DNA of 41,553 nucleotides from Acidobacteriota bacterium. GTDB taxonomy: Bacteria; Acidobacteriota; Polarisedimenticolia; Gp22-AA2. The translations under genes and the position numbers were made by a program. The first letter of the stretch is position 1. Each line of letters starts with the position of its first letter. Location: contig QHXZ01000009.1 of assembly GCA_003223165.1 (NCBI GenBank), positions 1 to 41,553 on the forward strand, read 5' to 3'. The notes under the pieces were generated by a model, which saw only the letters and a list, made by a program, of their open reading frames with translations, did no database searches and was not told where the DNA came from. This document shows positions 8,883 through 18,287 of this stretch, piece by piece.

Positions 8883-8911
8883 TTGCGCGAGGGGCGGGAT
8901 CGTCATAGAAT
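8883..8911 (+). promoter_or_regulatory. Probable sigma70-type promoter
   Basis: TTGCGC (8883-8888) and TAGAAT (8906-8911) are separated by exactly 17 bases, and the -10 matches consensus at 5 of 6. This is followed by a purine-rich ribosome site (AGAGAGGG, about 8930-8937) and the ATG at 8947. It lies in the divergent region between 8799 and 8947. Confidence 0.5.
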
Positions 8912-8946
8912 ACGGGGACTTTTTCATAGAGAGAGGGCCTCAGAAG

Positions 8947-10221
8947 ATGCGCAGTCTTTTCGACGACGTCGAGGATGTCAAGGTCGCCGAGGCGAAGCCG
9001 CCGCGAAACACCGGGAAGATTCTCAAGATCGCGGGGATCGTCGTCGGGGTGCTGGTCCTCGCAGGCGGCGGCTATGCGGGCTACCGGGTGCTCAACCCTC
9101 CCAGGCTGACCGAGCGGCCACTCCCCTTGAGGCCCGATCAGCTCCTGGGTGAGCTCAAGGAAGCGCGCGACGGCATCGACATCCAGACCCGGGACATCTA
9201 CGACCGCATCAAGCAGTTCAACACCCGCCAGGACCAGCTGGGCCGCAAGCCGGTCTCCTTCTCGCAGGTCTTCCTGCAGGGGTTGAGCGCCGAAGAGGAA
9301 GCCGCCCTCGACAAGCTGGTGAGGGAGGAAAAGGATCCGTCCTACAAGGGGGTCCTCGGCCAGGTCGTCGAGGACATGAAGAAGATCCGCGACCTGCAGA
9401 CCAAGGTGGCGGAGCTCGAGTCGAAGCTCCCCGGGGAAGGGATGGAAGTCAAGCCGGGCGACACGCACATGAAGCTGGCGAAGGAATGGCTCACCAAACA
9501 GCGCGGCATCCCCGAGAGCCGGGCCAAGGAGCTGGCGGAGCGCCTCAACCTGCTCGACGGGCAGCTCGAGAAGGGGTTCAAGGTCTACTTCTACTACGAT
9601 CCCGCCAAGGACTTCTTCGGGACCTGGGTGTCGCAGGGCGACGCCAAGCGCACGCCGCTGGCCCTCGTGCGCGCCAAAGAGATGAAGCTCATCGGCGAGC
9701 GCGACACGGCCATCGCCAAGTCCAAGGACCTCGAGGAGAAGAAGGCCGAGCTCGAGGAGACGCTGGCCAACCTCGAGAAGCAGATCGCCGAGCTCGAGGT
9801 GCGCAAGGCGGGCCTCGAGTCGAACGTCGCCGACCTGGTGCGCGGCAAGCGCGAGGCCGAGGAGAAGGTCCAGGTGACCAGCGCCGAGCTGGCGCAGCAG
9901 AAGAACTCGATGTTCTACGAGGCCGACCTCGCTGCTCGACTGCGCGCGCGCGGTGTCCTGACCATCCGCAACAAGGTCGAGGACATCGGCGACGTGAAGT
10001 TCGCCTCGTCCCTTGACCTGTCGCAGAACAAGTCGATCACCCTGAAGCCGAGCCAGTTCGGCATCGCCAGGATCCGCGACGTGCGGGTGGTGCCGGCCTA
10101 CCTCGAAGGGAAGAAGATCGACGTGAAGCTGGGCGATGACGGGACGGTGGAGGTCACGGTCCTGGACGAGAAGGCGGTCCGGGGCCAGAAGGTCCTGCTG
10201 GTCGTCGAGAAGGGCCGGTAG
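8947..10221 (+). CDS. Membrane-anchored coiled-coil protein with LysM-like segment
   Basis: A 424-residue protein not recognised as a named family. A short charged cytoplasmic N-terminus is followed by one transmembrane helix (about residues 25-47, ILKIAGIVVGVLVLAGGGYA). Next comes an external region with a LysM-like stretch at about residues 160-218 (MEVKPGDTHMKLAKEWL, then RLNLLDGQLEKGFKVYFYY). A long heptad-rich coiled coil spans about 250-325 (DLEEKKAELEETLANLEKQI and onward). The C-terminal ~100 residues are beta-rich (SITLKPSQFGIARIRDVRVV, EGKKIDVKLGDDGTVEVTVL). The layout suggests a periplasm-facing cell-wall-associated or scaffolding protein. The LysM assignment is my own reading and needs a profile search. 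Confidence 0.65.
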   Translation: MRSLFDDVEDVKVAEAKPPRNTGKILKIAGIVVGVLVLAGGGYAGYRVLNPPRLTERPLPLRPDQLLGELKEARDGIDIQTRDIYDRIKQFNTRQDQLGRKPVSFSQVFLQGLSAEEEAALDKLVREEKDPSYKGVLGQVVEDMKKIRDLQTKVAELESKLPGEGMEVKPGDTHMKLAKEWLTKQRGIPESRAKELAERLNLLDGQLEKGFKVYFYYDPAKDFFGTWVSQGDAKRTPLALVRAKEMKLIGERDTAIAKSKDLEEKKAELEETLANLEKQIAELEVRKAGLESNVADLVRGKREAEEKVQVTSAELAQQKNSMFYEADLAARLRARGVLTIRNKVEDIGDVKFASSLDLSQNKSITLKPSQFGIARIRDVRVVPAYLEGKKIDVKLGDDGTVEVTVLDEKAVRGQKVLLVVEKGR

Positions 10222-10228
10222 AAGGTCC

Positions 10229-11686
10229 TCAAGCGTCCAGGTCCCCCGAGCCCGGATTGCCCGCGACCGCGGGCAAAAGGCGATCGTACCCCGCCAGGCC
10301 GCCCCGCCCCTCGACCTGCGCCAAGGTGCGCCGCATCCAGATCAGGAAGATGAGCGAGGCCGTGGCGCTGGCCACGATCAGGCCGGCCAGCAGCCCGTAG
10401 ACCTCGTGCCGCCCGACGAGGCGCGCCACGGCCATGCCGCTGAAGCCGCAAGGCACCGTCAGGACCAGGTAGCGCAGCACCGCCATGACCAGGCCCGGCC
10501 GGCCGCGCTGCAGTCCCTCGAAGGCGGGGCGGCACAGAAGGAAAGGGATCGACGCCAGGCAGCCCAGCGGGCAGAAGAGGAGTGCCCCCTGCGTCAGGCC
10601 CTCCGTCACCGGCGACTTGGCCAGCACGCGCGCCAGGTGGGGGCCGCCGAGGACGGCCGCCGGCGCCACCAGGGCGACGGCGTAGGCGACCGCGGCCAGC
10701 GACGCCTGCCGCAGCCCGCGCCGTATCGACTCGACGTCGCCTTCGCCGAACCTGCGGGCGACGTAGGGCAGCACGGCGACCGCCGTCGCCATGATCGGCA
10801 TCATGGCGAAGATCAGCACCCGGAAATAGATGCCACAGGCGGCGATCGACGACGTGGAGTCGGGCCGGCGGGCCAGCAGCCAGTTCACCAGCGTCGACTC
10901 GAAGGCCATCAGGGAGTAGGTCAGGGCCGAGGGGATCGCCAGCGTCAGGATCGATCGCAGGGGCGCGGGGTCGAGCGCCGGCGAGATGTCGAGGCCGCTG
11001 GCCTTGCGGTTCGCCTCGTGCTGCGCGGCCTTGCGCAGGGCATAGACCAGCCCGCCGAAACGCCCGAGGACGGTGGAGAGAGCGATGCCGAGGATCCCCC
11101 AGTGGAAGGCGAACAGGAAGAGGGTGTTGAGACCGACGTTGATCAGGTTGGACCAGATGCCCGCCCACATCGTCGAGCGCGTGTCGTGGTGGGCCTTGAC
11201 GACCGAATCGGGAATGATCGACCAGAAGGACGAGAGGGCCGACCCGCCCACCAGGACCCCGACGTAGATGGCGAACGGCCGGACCACGTTCGGCGGCAGA
11301 CCGAAATGGTCGGCGCCGAAGTAGGCCACGGCGCCGAGGGCGGTGAACAGCGGCACCAGGCACCAGACGATCCGCCGGCTGACCGCGAGCAGCTGGTCGA
11401 TGCGGGCCCCCTGACGCGCCCCCATGGCGCGCGACAGGTTCGACGTAAGCCCTGTCGACAGCCCGACCCAGAAGGCGATCATCAGGAACTCGAACGGCAT
11501 CGACAGGCCGCTGACGACCGCCACCGCCTCGTCGCCCAGGGTGGCGGCGTAGAAACTGTCGACGAAGGTGAACAGCGAGCGCATCCCGAACGACAGGATG
11601 AGCGGCGCGGCCATCTTCAGGATGGAGGGGCCCGCCGCGGGGCGCGAGGCCGCGCGGGAAGGGCCGTCGGGCGCGGGCTGACTCAA
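10229..11686 (-). CDS. MATE-family efflux transporter
   Basis: A 485-residue inner-membrane protein with about twelve helices in two related halves. The first helix has MAAPLILSFGMRSLFTFVDS, matching the usual MATE beginning, followed by ATLGDEAVAVVSGLSMPFEF. The second half has LTLAIPSALTYSLMAFESTL. MATE proteins export cationic drugs, metabolites or lipid-linked compounds using Na+ or H+ gradients. The substrate is not readable here. The start is TTG at 11686 with AGGAGGG eight bases upstream; no ATG gives a full first helix. It converges on the coiled-coil protein, with seven bases between the two genes. Confidence 0.88.
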   Translation of the reverse strand: MSQPAPDGPSRAASRPAAGPSILKMAAPLILSFGMRSLFTFVDSFYAATLGDEAVAVVSGLSMPFEFLMIAFWVGLSTGLTSNLSRAMGARQGARIDQLLAVSRRIVWCLVPLFTALGAVAYFGADHFGLPPNVVRPFAIYVGVLVGGSALSSFWSIIPDSVVKAHHDTRSTMWAGIWSNLINVGLNTLFLFAFHWGILGIALSTVLGRFGGLVYALRKAAQHEANRKASGLDISPALDPAPLRSILTLAIPSALTYSLMAFESTLVNWLLARRPDSTSSIAACGIYFRVLIFAMMPIMATAVAVLPYVARRFGEGDVESIRRGLRQASLAAVAYAVALVAPAAVLGGPHLARVLAKSPVTEGLTQGALLFCPLGCLASIPFLLCRPAFEGLQRGRPGLVMAVLRYLVLTVPCGFSGMAVARLVGRHEVYGLLAGLIVASATASLIFLIWMRRTLAQVEGRGGLAGYDRLLPAVAGNPGSGDLDA

Positions 11687-11799
11687 GACAAGGCCCTCCT
11701 CACTCGGATAGGATGCGCTTCCGGGCCGCCGCGAAGCGCAGTATTCTAGACCGGAACGGTGTTCGGGGCACGCGAGGCGCAGGGCGCGAGGGAGACACG

Positions 11800-12405
11800 A
11801 TGGACGCCGTCGAGAGGCACCGCAGCCGCTACACGCCCGAGGAGCTCAAGCGCTTGCCGCCCGGGCAGGTGATCACGCAGAAGTGGCCGGTCCTGTCCGC
11901 GGGACCCAACCCGCTCATCGACCTGGCGGCCTGGCGTTTCAGGATCTTCGGCGCGGTGGCCGCGGAGTGGAGCGTCTCCTGGGAAGAGTTCCGCGCGCTG
12001 CCGCGCGTCTCCATCAAGACCGACATGCACTGCGTCACGCGCTGGAGCCGCCTGGGGATGACGTGGGAGGGGGTCTCCATCCACGAAGTCCTCGGGCGGG
12101 CGAAGCCCCTTCCCGAAACCCGGTTCGTCCTGGCCCACTCCTACGGCGGCTACACCACCAACCTGCCGCTCGCCGATCTGCTCGACGACGAAGTGCTCCT
12201 GGCGGACACGGCCGACGGGGCGCCCTTGACGCCCGACCACGGCGGGCCGATGCGCCTCGTGGCGCCGAAGCTCTACGCCTGGAAGAGCGCCAAGTGGTGC
12301 AACGCGCTGGAGCTCATGCCCTCGGACCGCCGCGGCTTCTGGGAGAACTACGGCTACCACGACCACGGCGATCCGTGGACGGAGGAGCGCCACTCGGGCG
12401 ACTGA
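11800..12405 (+). CDS. Sulfite-oxidase-like molybdopterin oxidoreductase
   Basis: A 201-residue protein holding only the molybdopterin-binding domain of the sulfite oxidase/MsrP family. The Mo-ligating cysteine is C78 in SIKTDMHCVTRWSRLGMTWEGV. Other signatures are the HSYGGYTTNLPLADL segment and LTPDHGGPMRLVAPKLYAWKSAKW. It has no Tat or Sec signal and neither heme nor dimerisation domain, so it is probably a small cytoplasmic reductase or oxidase of unknown substrate, like other short stand-alone members. ATG 11800 is chosen because GAGGGAG precedes it; the frame is open further upstream without a better start. The methyltransferase gene follows within 20 bases. Confidence 0.85.
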   Translation: MDAVERHRSRYTPEELKRLPPGQVITQKWPVLSAGPNPLIDLAAWRFRIFGAVAAEWSVSWEEFRALPRVSIKTDMHCVTRWSRLGMTWEGVSIHEVLGRAKPLPETRFVLAHSYGGYTTNLPLADLLDDEVLLADTADGAPLTPDHGGPMRLVAPKLYAWKSAKWCNALELMPSDRRGFWENYGYHDHGDPWTEERHSGD

Positions 12406-12424
12406 GACCGTGGGGAGAGAACCG

Positions 12425-13093
12425 ATGCGTCTGCAGCAGAAGGCCGAGATACTGGGCGCCAAGAAATTCCTCGGTGTGCCGAGCGTGGACTTCGAGACGG
12501 GAGGGAGGGAGCAGCTGATCTACCTGTTGATGGCGGGCCTCCATCCACGCTCCAAGGTCGTCGACCTAGGATGCGGCGTGCTGCGCGGGGGCTACTGGTT
12601 GATTCATTTCCTCGACCCCGGGTGCTATTGCGGGATCGAGCCCCACGCGGAGCGGCTGCAGATTGGAATCAAGACCATTCTCGAGCCCGGGATGATGGAC
12701 GTCAAACGCCCGCGCTTCGACACGAACACGCGCTTCGACACCTCGGTCTTCGGGGAGAAATTCGACTTCTTCCTGGCCTACTCGGTGTGGACCCATGCGT
12801 CCAAGCCGCAGGTCCAGGCGATGCTCGACTCGTTCCTGCGCGACTCGAATGAGGGCGGGGTCTTTCTGGCGTCCTACCTGCCGGCGAGCGGGGAGCGCCC
12901 GGACTACAAGGGTGAAGCATGGACCGGGACGAGCCACGAGTCGGACGTGGCAGGCTGCATCTACCACAGTTTCCGCTGGATCACGGGCGAGTGCGAAGGG
13001 AGAGGGCTGCGCGCACGGGAGCTCGGCCGGGACACGACCCACGGCCAATCCTGGATCGAGATCAAGCGACGCGGGCCGGACGGCGGTTTCTGA
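12425..13093 (+). CDS. Class I SAM-dependent methyltransferase
   Basis: A 222-residue Rossmann-fold methyltransferase. The glycine-rich SAM motif is at residues 45-56 (VVDLGCGVLRGGYWLIHFL), with an acidic residue ending the second strand (CGIEPHAERL). The FDFFLAYSVWTHASKPQVQ segment is motif IV/post-II and GGVFLASYLPAS the later beta strand. The DLGCG-LRGG variant resembles methyltransferases found near glycan or natural-product genes, but the substrate is unknown. ATG 12425 with GGGAGAG upstream is preferred to a GTG 15 bases earlier. It lies directly after the molybdoenzyme gene and converges on the lipoprotein gene. Confidence 0.8.
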   Translation: MRLQQKAEILGAKKFLGVPSVDFETGGREQLIYLLMAGLHPRSKVVDLGCGVLRGGYWLIHFLDPGCYCGIEPHAERLQIGIKTILEPGMMDVKRPRFDTNTRFDTSVFGEKFDFFLAYSVWTHASKPQVQAMLDSFLRDSNEGGVFLASYLPASGERPDYKGEAWTGTSHESDVAGCIYHSFRWITGECEGRGLRARELGRDTTHGQSWIEIKRRGPDGGF

Positions 13094-13099
13094 GCGGGA

Positions 13100-14074
13100 C
13101 TAACGAGGCGCCCCGGCCGGCCCCAGAAGGTACTTCTCGCCGCCCGGATGGTTCAGCTTCCAGTAGGGGAGGCGCTGCGTCCACCTGAGACGGTAGGAGC
13201 CGCCGTCCGGCTTGTCCCAGGCGACCAGGAGGTAAGGAAAGCCGCGGGCCGTCCAGTAGAGATCGGGATCGCGGCCGGCGACCTCCAGCTCCCAGCGCAG
13301 CGCCTGGAAGGCGCCGGCCGGCGTCGGCACCGTCTCCTCGGCGACGGCGCGCAGGACCCCCGGATCGATCTCGGGCCGCGGCCCCTTCGAGCCGATCTGG
13401 CCCGCGACGACGCGCAGTCGGCGCGCCGTGCCGGCCGTCTGCGGCAGGGCCCGGATCCAGAGCGGCATCTGGTCGTACAGCACCACGTCGGGGCCGACCG
13501 GGAGGTCGTACGTCGCCTCGGCCTCGCCGTCCCAGTAGGTGTGCACGTGCAGCGCGGCCTTGTCGCCGCGGCGCGTGTACTCCTTGTACGAGTTACCGCA
13601 CCATTCGAAGGAGGTGAGGCTGAACTTCAGCAGGTCCATGCTGGCGCGATCGTAGAATGTGGAAGCCATCTGGTGGTAGGCATAGATCCCCGTCTGGAAG
13701 TGGAGCACCTGGTTCAGCTTGAGCACCGTGACCAGGTCCCCGGGGTCGTGGCCGGAATCGGCCTTCACCAACTGGGCTTTCGAGAAGTCTTCCTTGACCA
13801 CGATGTGGTAGGCGGTGAACGGACGCAGCACGTCGTAGCGCCGCACCGTGGCATCGTAGGCGTTCACCTCGGCCTTGCCGTCGTCCCAGAGACGATCGGC
13901 GGCGAACGGGTTGCGCGCCGCGGCGCCCGGCGCCTCGGGGCCTCCGCCCGCCGCGGGGCCGCGGGCGCGGCAGCCGGCGAGCGCGGCGAGGAGGCCGAGG
14001 ACGGCCAGCGCCCTGGAGGCCCGGGCGGCCGGGCCCCGGGGGACCGGCGCCAGACGGGGTGCGATCGAGAGCAT
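13100..14074 (-). CDS. Lipoprotein of unknown function (family sometimes mislabelled as a Maf septum protein)
   Basis: A 324-residue lipoprotein. From ATG 14074 (GGGAGGG upstream), a basic N-terminus and hydrophobic core end in a perfect lipobox LAGC, with C35 as the lipidated residue. The mature part begins with a flexible Ala/Gly/Pro stretch and then a globular domain (RLWDDGKAEVNAYDATVRRY, FTAYHIVVKEDFSKAQLVKA). The WDDGKAEV...YDA and VKEDFS features recall a family of periplasmic proteins often labelled septum formation inhibitor Maf in databases, without resemblance to the real Maf nucleotide pyrophosphatase. That family link is from memory and unverified. It is divergent from the pseudouridine synthase gene, with 28 bases between starts. 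Confidence 0.7.
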   Translation of the reverse strand: MLSIAPRLAPVPRGPAARASRALAVLGLLAALAGCRARGPAAGGGPEAPGAAARNPFAADRLWDDGKAEVNAYDATVRRYDVLRPFTAYHIVVKEDFSKAQLVKADSGHDPGDLVTVLKLNQVLHFQTGIYAYHQMASTFYDRASMDLLKFSLTSFEWCGNSYKEYTRRGDKAALHVHTYWDGEAEATYDLPVGPDVVLYDQMPLWIRALPQTAGTARRLRVVAGQIGSKGPRPEIDPGVLRAVAEETVPTPAGAFQALRWELEVAGRDPDLYWTARGFPYLLVAWDKPDGGSYRLRWTQRLPYWKLNHPGGEKYLLGPAGAPR

Positions 14075-14102
14075 CGTTCCCTCCCGGGACAGGATATCGC
14101 GG

Positions 14103-15047
14103 ATGCCCGAGAATGCCATGGTCCTCGAGGTCGCGCCCGAGCAGGCGGGCCGCACGCTGCAGGCGTTGCTGCACGACCTCGGCGGCTTCAGCCACGCCGA
14201 GGCGCGCGGGCTGATCGACGCCGGGGCGGTGCACGGCCCGAAGGCGGCCGTGCCCCCCGGAGATTACGCGCGGCGGGTCGCTGCCGGCGAGCATTACGAA
14301 GTCCGGCCGGAGCCCGGCCGGCGCTACCGGCCGCGGGCCCTGCCGCGCCCCGGCCGCGGCTACCGCGTGGTGCACCAGGATCGCGACCTCCTGGTGGTCG
14401 AGAAGCATCCCGACCTGCTGAGCGTCCCGACCTCGCTGCGCGAGGAAGAGGAGAGCCTGGTCGAACGCCTGCTGGAGGCGGAGAGACGGAGAGGCGTCCG
14501 CCGCCCGGCCCTCTACGCCCTGCACCGCCTCGACCGGGACACCTCGGGCCTGCTCCTCTTCGCCCGCACGCGCCGCGCCTTCGAGGGGTTGCAGGAGCAG
14601 TTCGTGGCGCGCGCCGTCGACCGGCGCTACCTGGCCGTGGCCGAGGGCTCCATCGAGCCCGAGCGCGGGCGTTTCGCCGGGCGCCTGATCGAGGACCCGA
14701 AGAGCCTCAAGATGCGGCCGGCGCGCCGCCGCGAGGAAGGGAAGGAGGCGATCACCGAATACGAAGTGACCGAGCGCCTCCCGGGAGCGACCGTGCTGTC
14801 GGTCCGCCTGCGCACCGGTCGCAAGAACCAGATCCGGGTCCACCTGGCCGAGGCGGGACACCCGCTGGTGGGGGACCGGCGCTACGGCCGCTCCTCGCCC
14901 CTGATCGGCCGCACGGCGCTGCACGCCCGCTGGCTCGGCTTCGAGCACCCGGTCACCCGCCGTCCGGCTTCGTTCGAATCTCCCGTGCCGCGCGACATCC
15001 GGCGCCTCATCAAGGCGCTGCGCCGCGGCGTTTTGCAGTATCCTTGA
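14103..15047 (+). CDS. RluA/RluD-family RNA pseudouridine synthase
   Basis: A 314-residue enzyme converting specific uridines in rRNA or tRNA to pseudouridine. A degenerate S4 RNA-binding domain occupies about residues 1-90 (TLQALLHDLGGFSHAEARGL). The catalytic domain follows, with RVVHQDRDLLVVEKHPDLLS, the active-site motif ALHRLDRDTSGLLLFART whose second Asp is the nucleophile, KNQIRVHLAEAGHPLVGDRR and the final LHARWLGFEHPVT. Start ATG 14103 is used, though the ribosome site is weak; ATG 14118 is an alternative. Citrate synthase begins 23 bases downstream. The target nucleotide cannot be told from sequence. Confidence 0.88.
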   Translation: MPENAMVLEVAPEQAGRTLQALLHDLGGFSHAEARGLIDAGAVHGPKAAVPPGDYARRVAAGEHYEVRPEPGRRYRPRALPRPGRGYRVVHQDRDLLVVEKHPDLLSVPTSLREEEESLVERLLEAERRRGVRRPALYALHRLDRDTSGLLLFARTRRAFEGLQEQFVARAVDRRYLAVAEGSIEPERGRFAGRLIEDPKSLKMRPARRREEGKEAITEYEVTERLPGATVLSVRLRTGRKNQIRVHLAEAGHPLVGDRRYGRSSPLIGRTALHARWLGFEHPVTRRPASFESPVPRDIRRLIKALRRGVLQYP

Positions 15048-15070
15048 GGCGTACCGATCGCGAGGAGCCA

Positions 15071-16420
<1,350 letters not shown>

Positions 16421-16431
16421 GGGGCGCGGGC

Positions 16432-18270
16432 ATGCCCCCGGGTGCGAAGCGCGTCCTGCTCCTGCTTCCGACGACCACCTACCGGGCGCACGACTTCATC
16501 GAGGCGGGGCGCAGGATGGGCGTCGAGACCGTGGTCGGCTCGGATCGCAGGCAGGCGCTTCAGGACCTCCAGCCGGAGCGGAACGTCACCCTGGATCTGC
16601 GCGATCCGGCGCGCGCGGCCGGAGAGATCGCCGCGTTCGCGGCCCTGCACCCGCTCGACGCCGTGGTGCCGACGGACGACGAGACCGCCCTGGTGGCGGC
16701 GCTGGCGTCGCAGCGTCTCGGTCTGCCGCACAACCCGCCCGAGGCGGCCCGCGCCGCCCGGCTCAAGGACGTGCTGCGCCAGCGGCTGCAGGCGGCGGGG
16801 GTGAGCACGCCGCGCCACCATCTCCTGCCGGTCGACGCCGATCCGGACGCGGCCGCCCGGGCCGAGCGCTACCCCTGTGTCCTGAAGCCGACGTTCCTCG
16901 CCGCCAGCCGCGGGGTCATCCGCGCGGACGACCCGCGGGGATTCGCCGACGCTTTCCGGCGCATCGCGGCGCTCCTCGCCGACCCGGACGTGGCCGACAA
17001 GGGGCGCGAGGCGGCACGGCGGATCCTGGTGGAGGATTTCGTCCCGGGCGCCGAGGTCGCACTCGAGGGGCTGCTGGTGGCCGGCCGCCTCAAGGTGCTG
17101 GCGATCTTCGACAAGCCCGATCCTCTCGACGGTCCCTTCTTCGAGGAGACGATCTACGTCACCCCCTCGCGCCTGCCGCGGCCCGCGCAGGAGGCCATCG
17201 CCGCGACCGCCGCCGCGGCGGCGGCCGCGCTCGGCCTCTGCGAAGGTCCGATCCACGCCGAGCTGCGCGCCGAGCCGCCTCGCTCGGCGGCCGGCGAGCC
17301 GCGCGCCTGGCTCATCGAGCTGGCGGCGCGCTCGATCGGCGGCCTCTGCTCGCGCACCCTGCGCTTCGGCGCCGGCGTGTCGCTCGAGGAACTGATCCTG
17401 ACGCACGCCATCGGCCGCGGCGTCCTGGAGTACGAGCGCGAGCGGCAGCCTGCGGGCGTCATGATGATCCCGATCCCCGCGGCCGGAATCCTGCGCGAGA
17501 TCCGCGGCCTCGACCGGGCGCGGAAGGTGCCGGGCATCGTGGACGTGAGCATCAGCGCCACTCTCGGTCGTCCCCTCGTGCCGCTGCCCGAGGGGTCGTC
17601 CTACCTCGGCTTCATCTTCGCGCGCGGCGACTCGCCGGCCGCCGTCGAAGCGGCCCTGCGCCAGGCGCACCGCCGGCTGGAGATCATCGTGGAGGGGGCG
17701 GCCACCCGCCCCTCCGACACCCCCGCATCCCCTGGCCCGGCGACCCTCACGCCCGCGACCGTCGCGTCGTTCCTGCCGGCCGCCCTGGCGGCCGCCTGGC
17801 TCACGACGGCCTGCCTCACGCCCGGACCGGGCGCGACCTCGACGGAAGGACCGGCCGGCACGCCCTACAGCTTCCCGCACACCGGGGTCGCCATCGTCCG
17901 CCCGAACGCGGTCGTCTTCTACTCCCTCACCGAGGACGAGCTCGGCGACCTGCCCGCCGCCGAGCGCGACGGTCTCAAGGAGGTCCTCCCGGAGTTCTAC
18001 GCCCACATCATCGCCGTCGAGGCCGCCCTGCGCCAGCGCGGCCTCACCCTGGAGCGCACCTCCGCCCCCGTCCTGCGCTTCCAGGACAGCGACGGCACCG
18101 TCCAGGTGTACGAGCGCCGGCTGCATCCCGGCAGCACCGGCATGATCCTCTTCAAGCACGGCGCACCGATCGAGGCGCACGCCGGCGTCGGCACCGAGCA
18201 GGAGATCCTGGCGGCGGTCGACCGGTACCTCTCCCGCACGGACGGCGCCAAGGCGCCCGGGGAGGACTGA
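16432..18270 (+). CDS. ATP-grasp protein fused to a lipoprotein-like C-terminal domain
   Basis: A 612-residue predicted protein. Residues 1 to about 420 are an ATP-grasp ligase-type enzyme. They include a pre-ATP-grasp fold (DAVVPTDDETALVAALASQR), the strand-lysine region YPCVLKPTFLAASRGVI, ILVEDFVPGAEVALEGLLV, and the metal-binding Glu/Asn-type region IHAELRAE ... WLIELAARSIGG. Such enzymes join a carboxylate to an amine; the substrate is unknown. After residue 420 the sequence changes abruptly: a Pro/Thr-rich stretch, then the hydrophobic run ASFLPAALAAAWLTTAC, which resembles a lipoprotein signal with C461. A ~150-residue globular domain (SFPHTGVAIVRPNAVVFYSL onward) ends the protein. A GTG at 17689 (residue 420) could start the tail as a separate gene. 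Either a real fusion or two merged genes is possible. Confidence 0.75.
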   Translation: MPPGAKRVLLLLPTTTYRAHDFIEAGRRMGVETVVGSDRRQALQDLQPERNVTLDLRDPARAAGEIAAFAALHPLDAVVPTDDETALVAALASQRLGLPHNPPEAARAARLKDVLRQRLQAAGVSTPRHHLLPVDADPDAAARAERYPCVLKPTFLAASRGVIRADDPRGFADAFRRIAALLADPDVADKGREAARRILVEDFVPGAEVALEGLLVAGRLKVLAIFDKPDPLDGPFFEETIYVTPSRLPRPAQEAIAATAAAAAAALGLCEGPIHAELRAEPPRSAAGEPRAWLIELAARSIGGLCSRTLRFGAGVSLEELILTHAIGRGVLEYERERQPAGVMMIPIPAAGILREIRGLDRARKVPGIVDVSISATLGRPLVPLPEGSSYLGFIFARGDSPAAVEAALRQAHRRLEIIVEGAATRPSDTPASPGPATLTPATVASFLPAALAAAWLTTACLTPGPGATSTEGPAGTPYSFPHTGVAIVRPNAVVFYSLTEDELGDLPAAERDGLKEVLPEFYAHIIAVEAALRQRGLTLERTSAPVLRFQDSDGTVQVYERRLHPGSTGMILFKHGAPIEAHAGVGTEQEILAAVDRYLSRTDGAKAPGED

Positions 18271-18287
18271 CGCCGGGACGGCCACGC

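Noticed and set aside
11866-11880. GGTGATCACG sequences at about 11867 and 25652 as further operator copies
   Set aside because: Both are inside coding sequence, lack the full GGNGATCNCC core symmetry and have no shared flanks.
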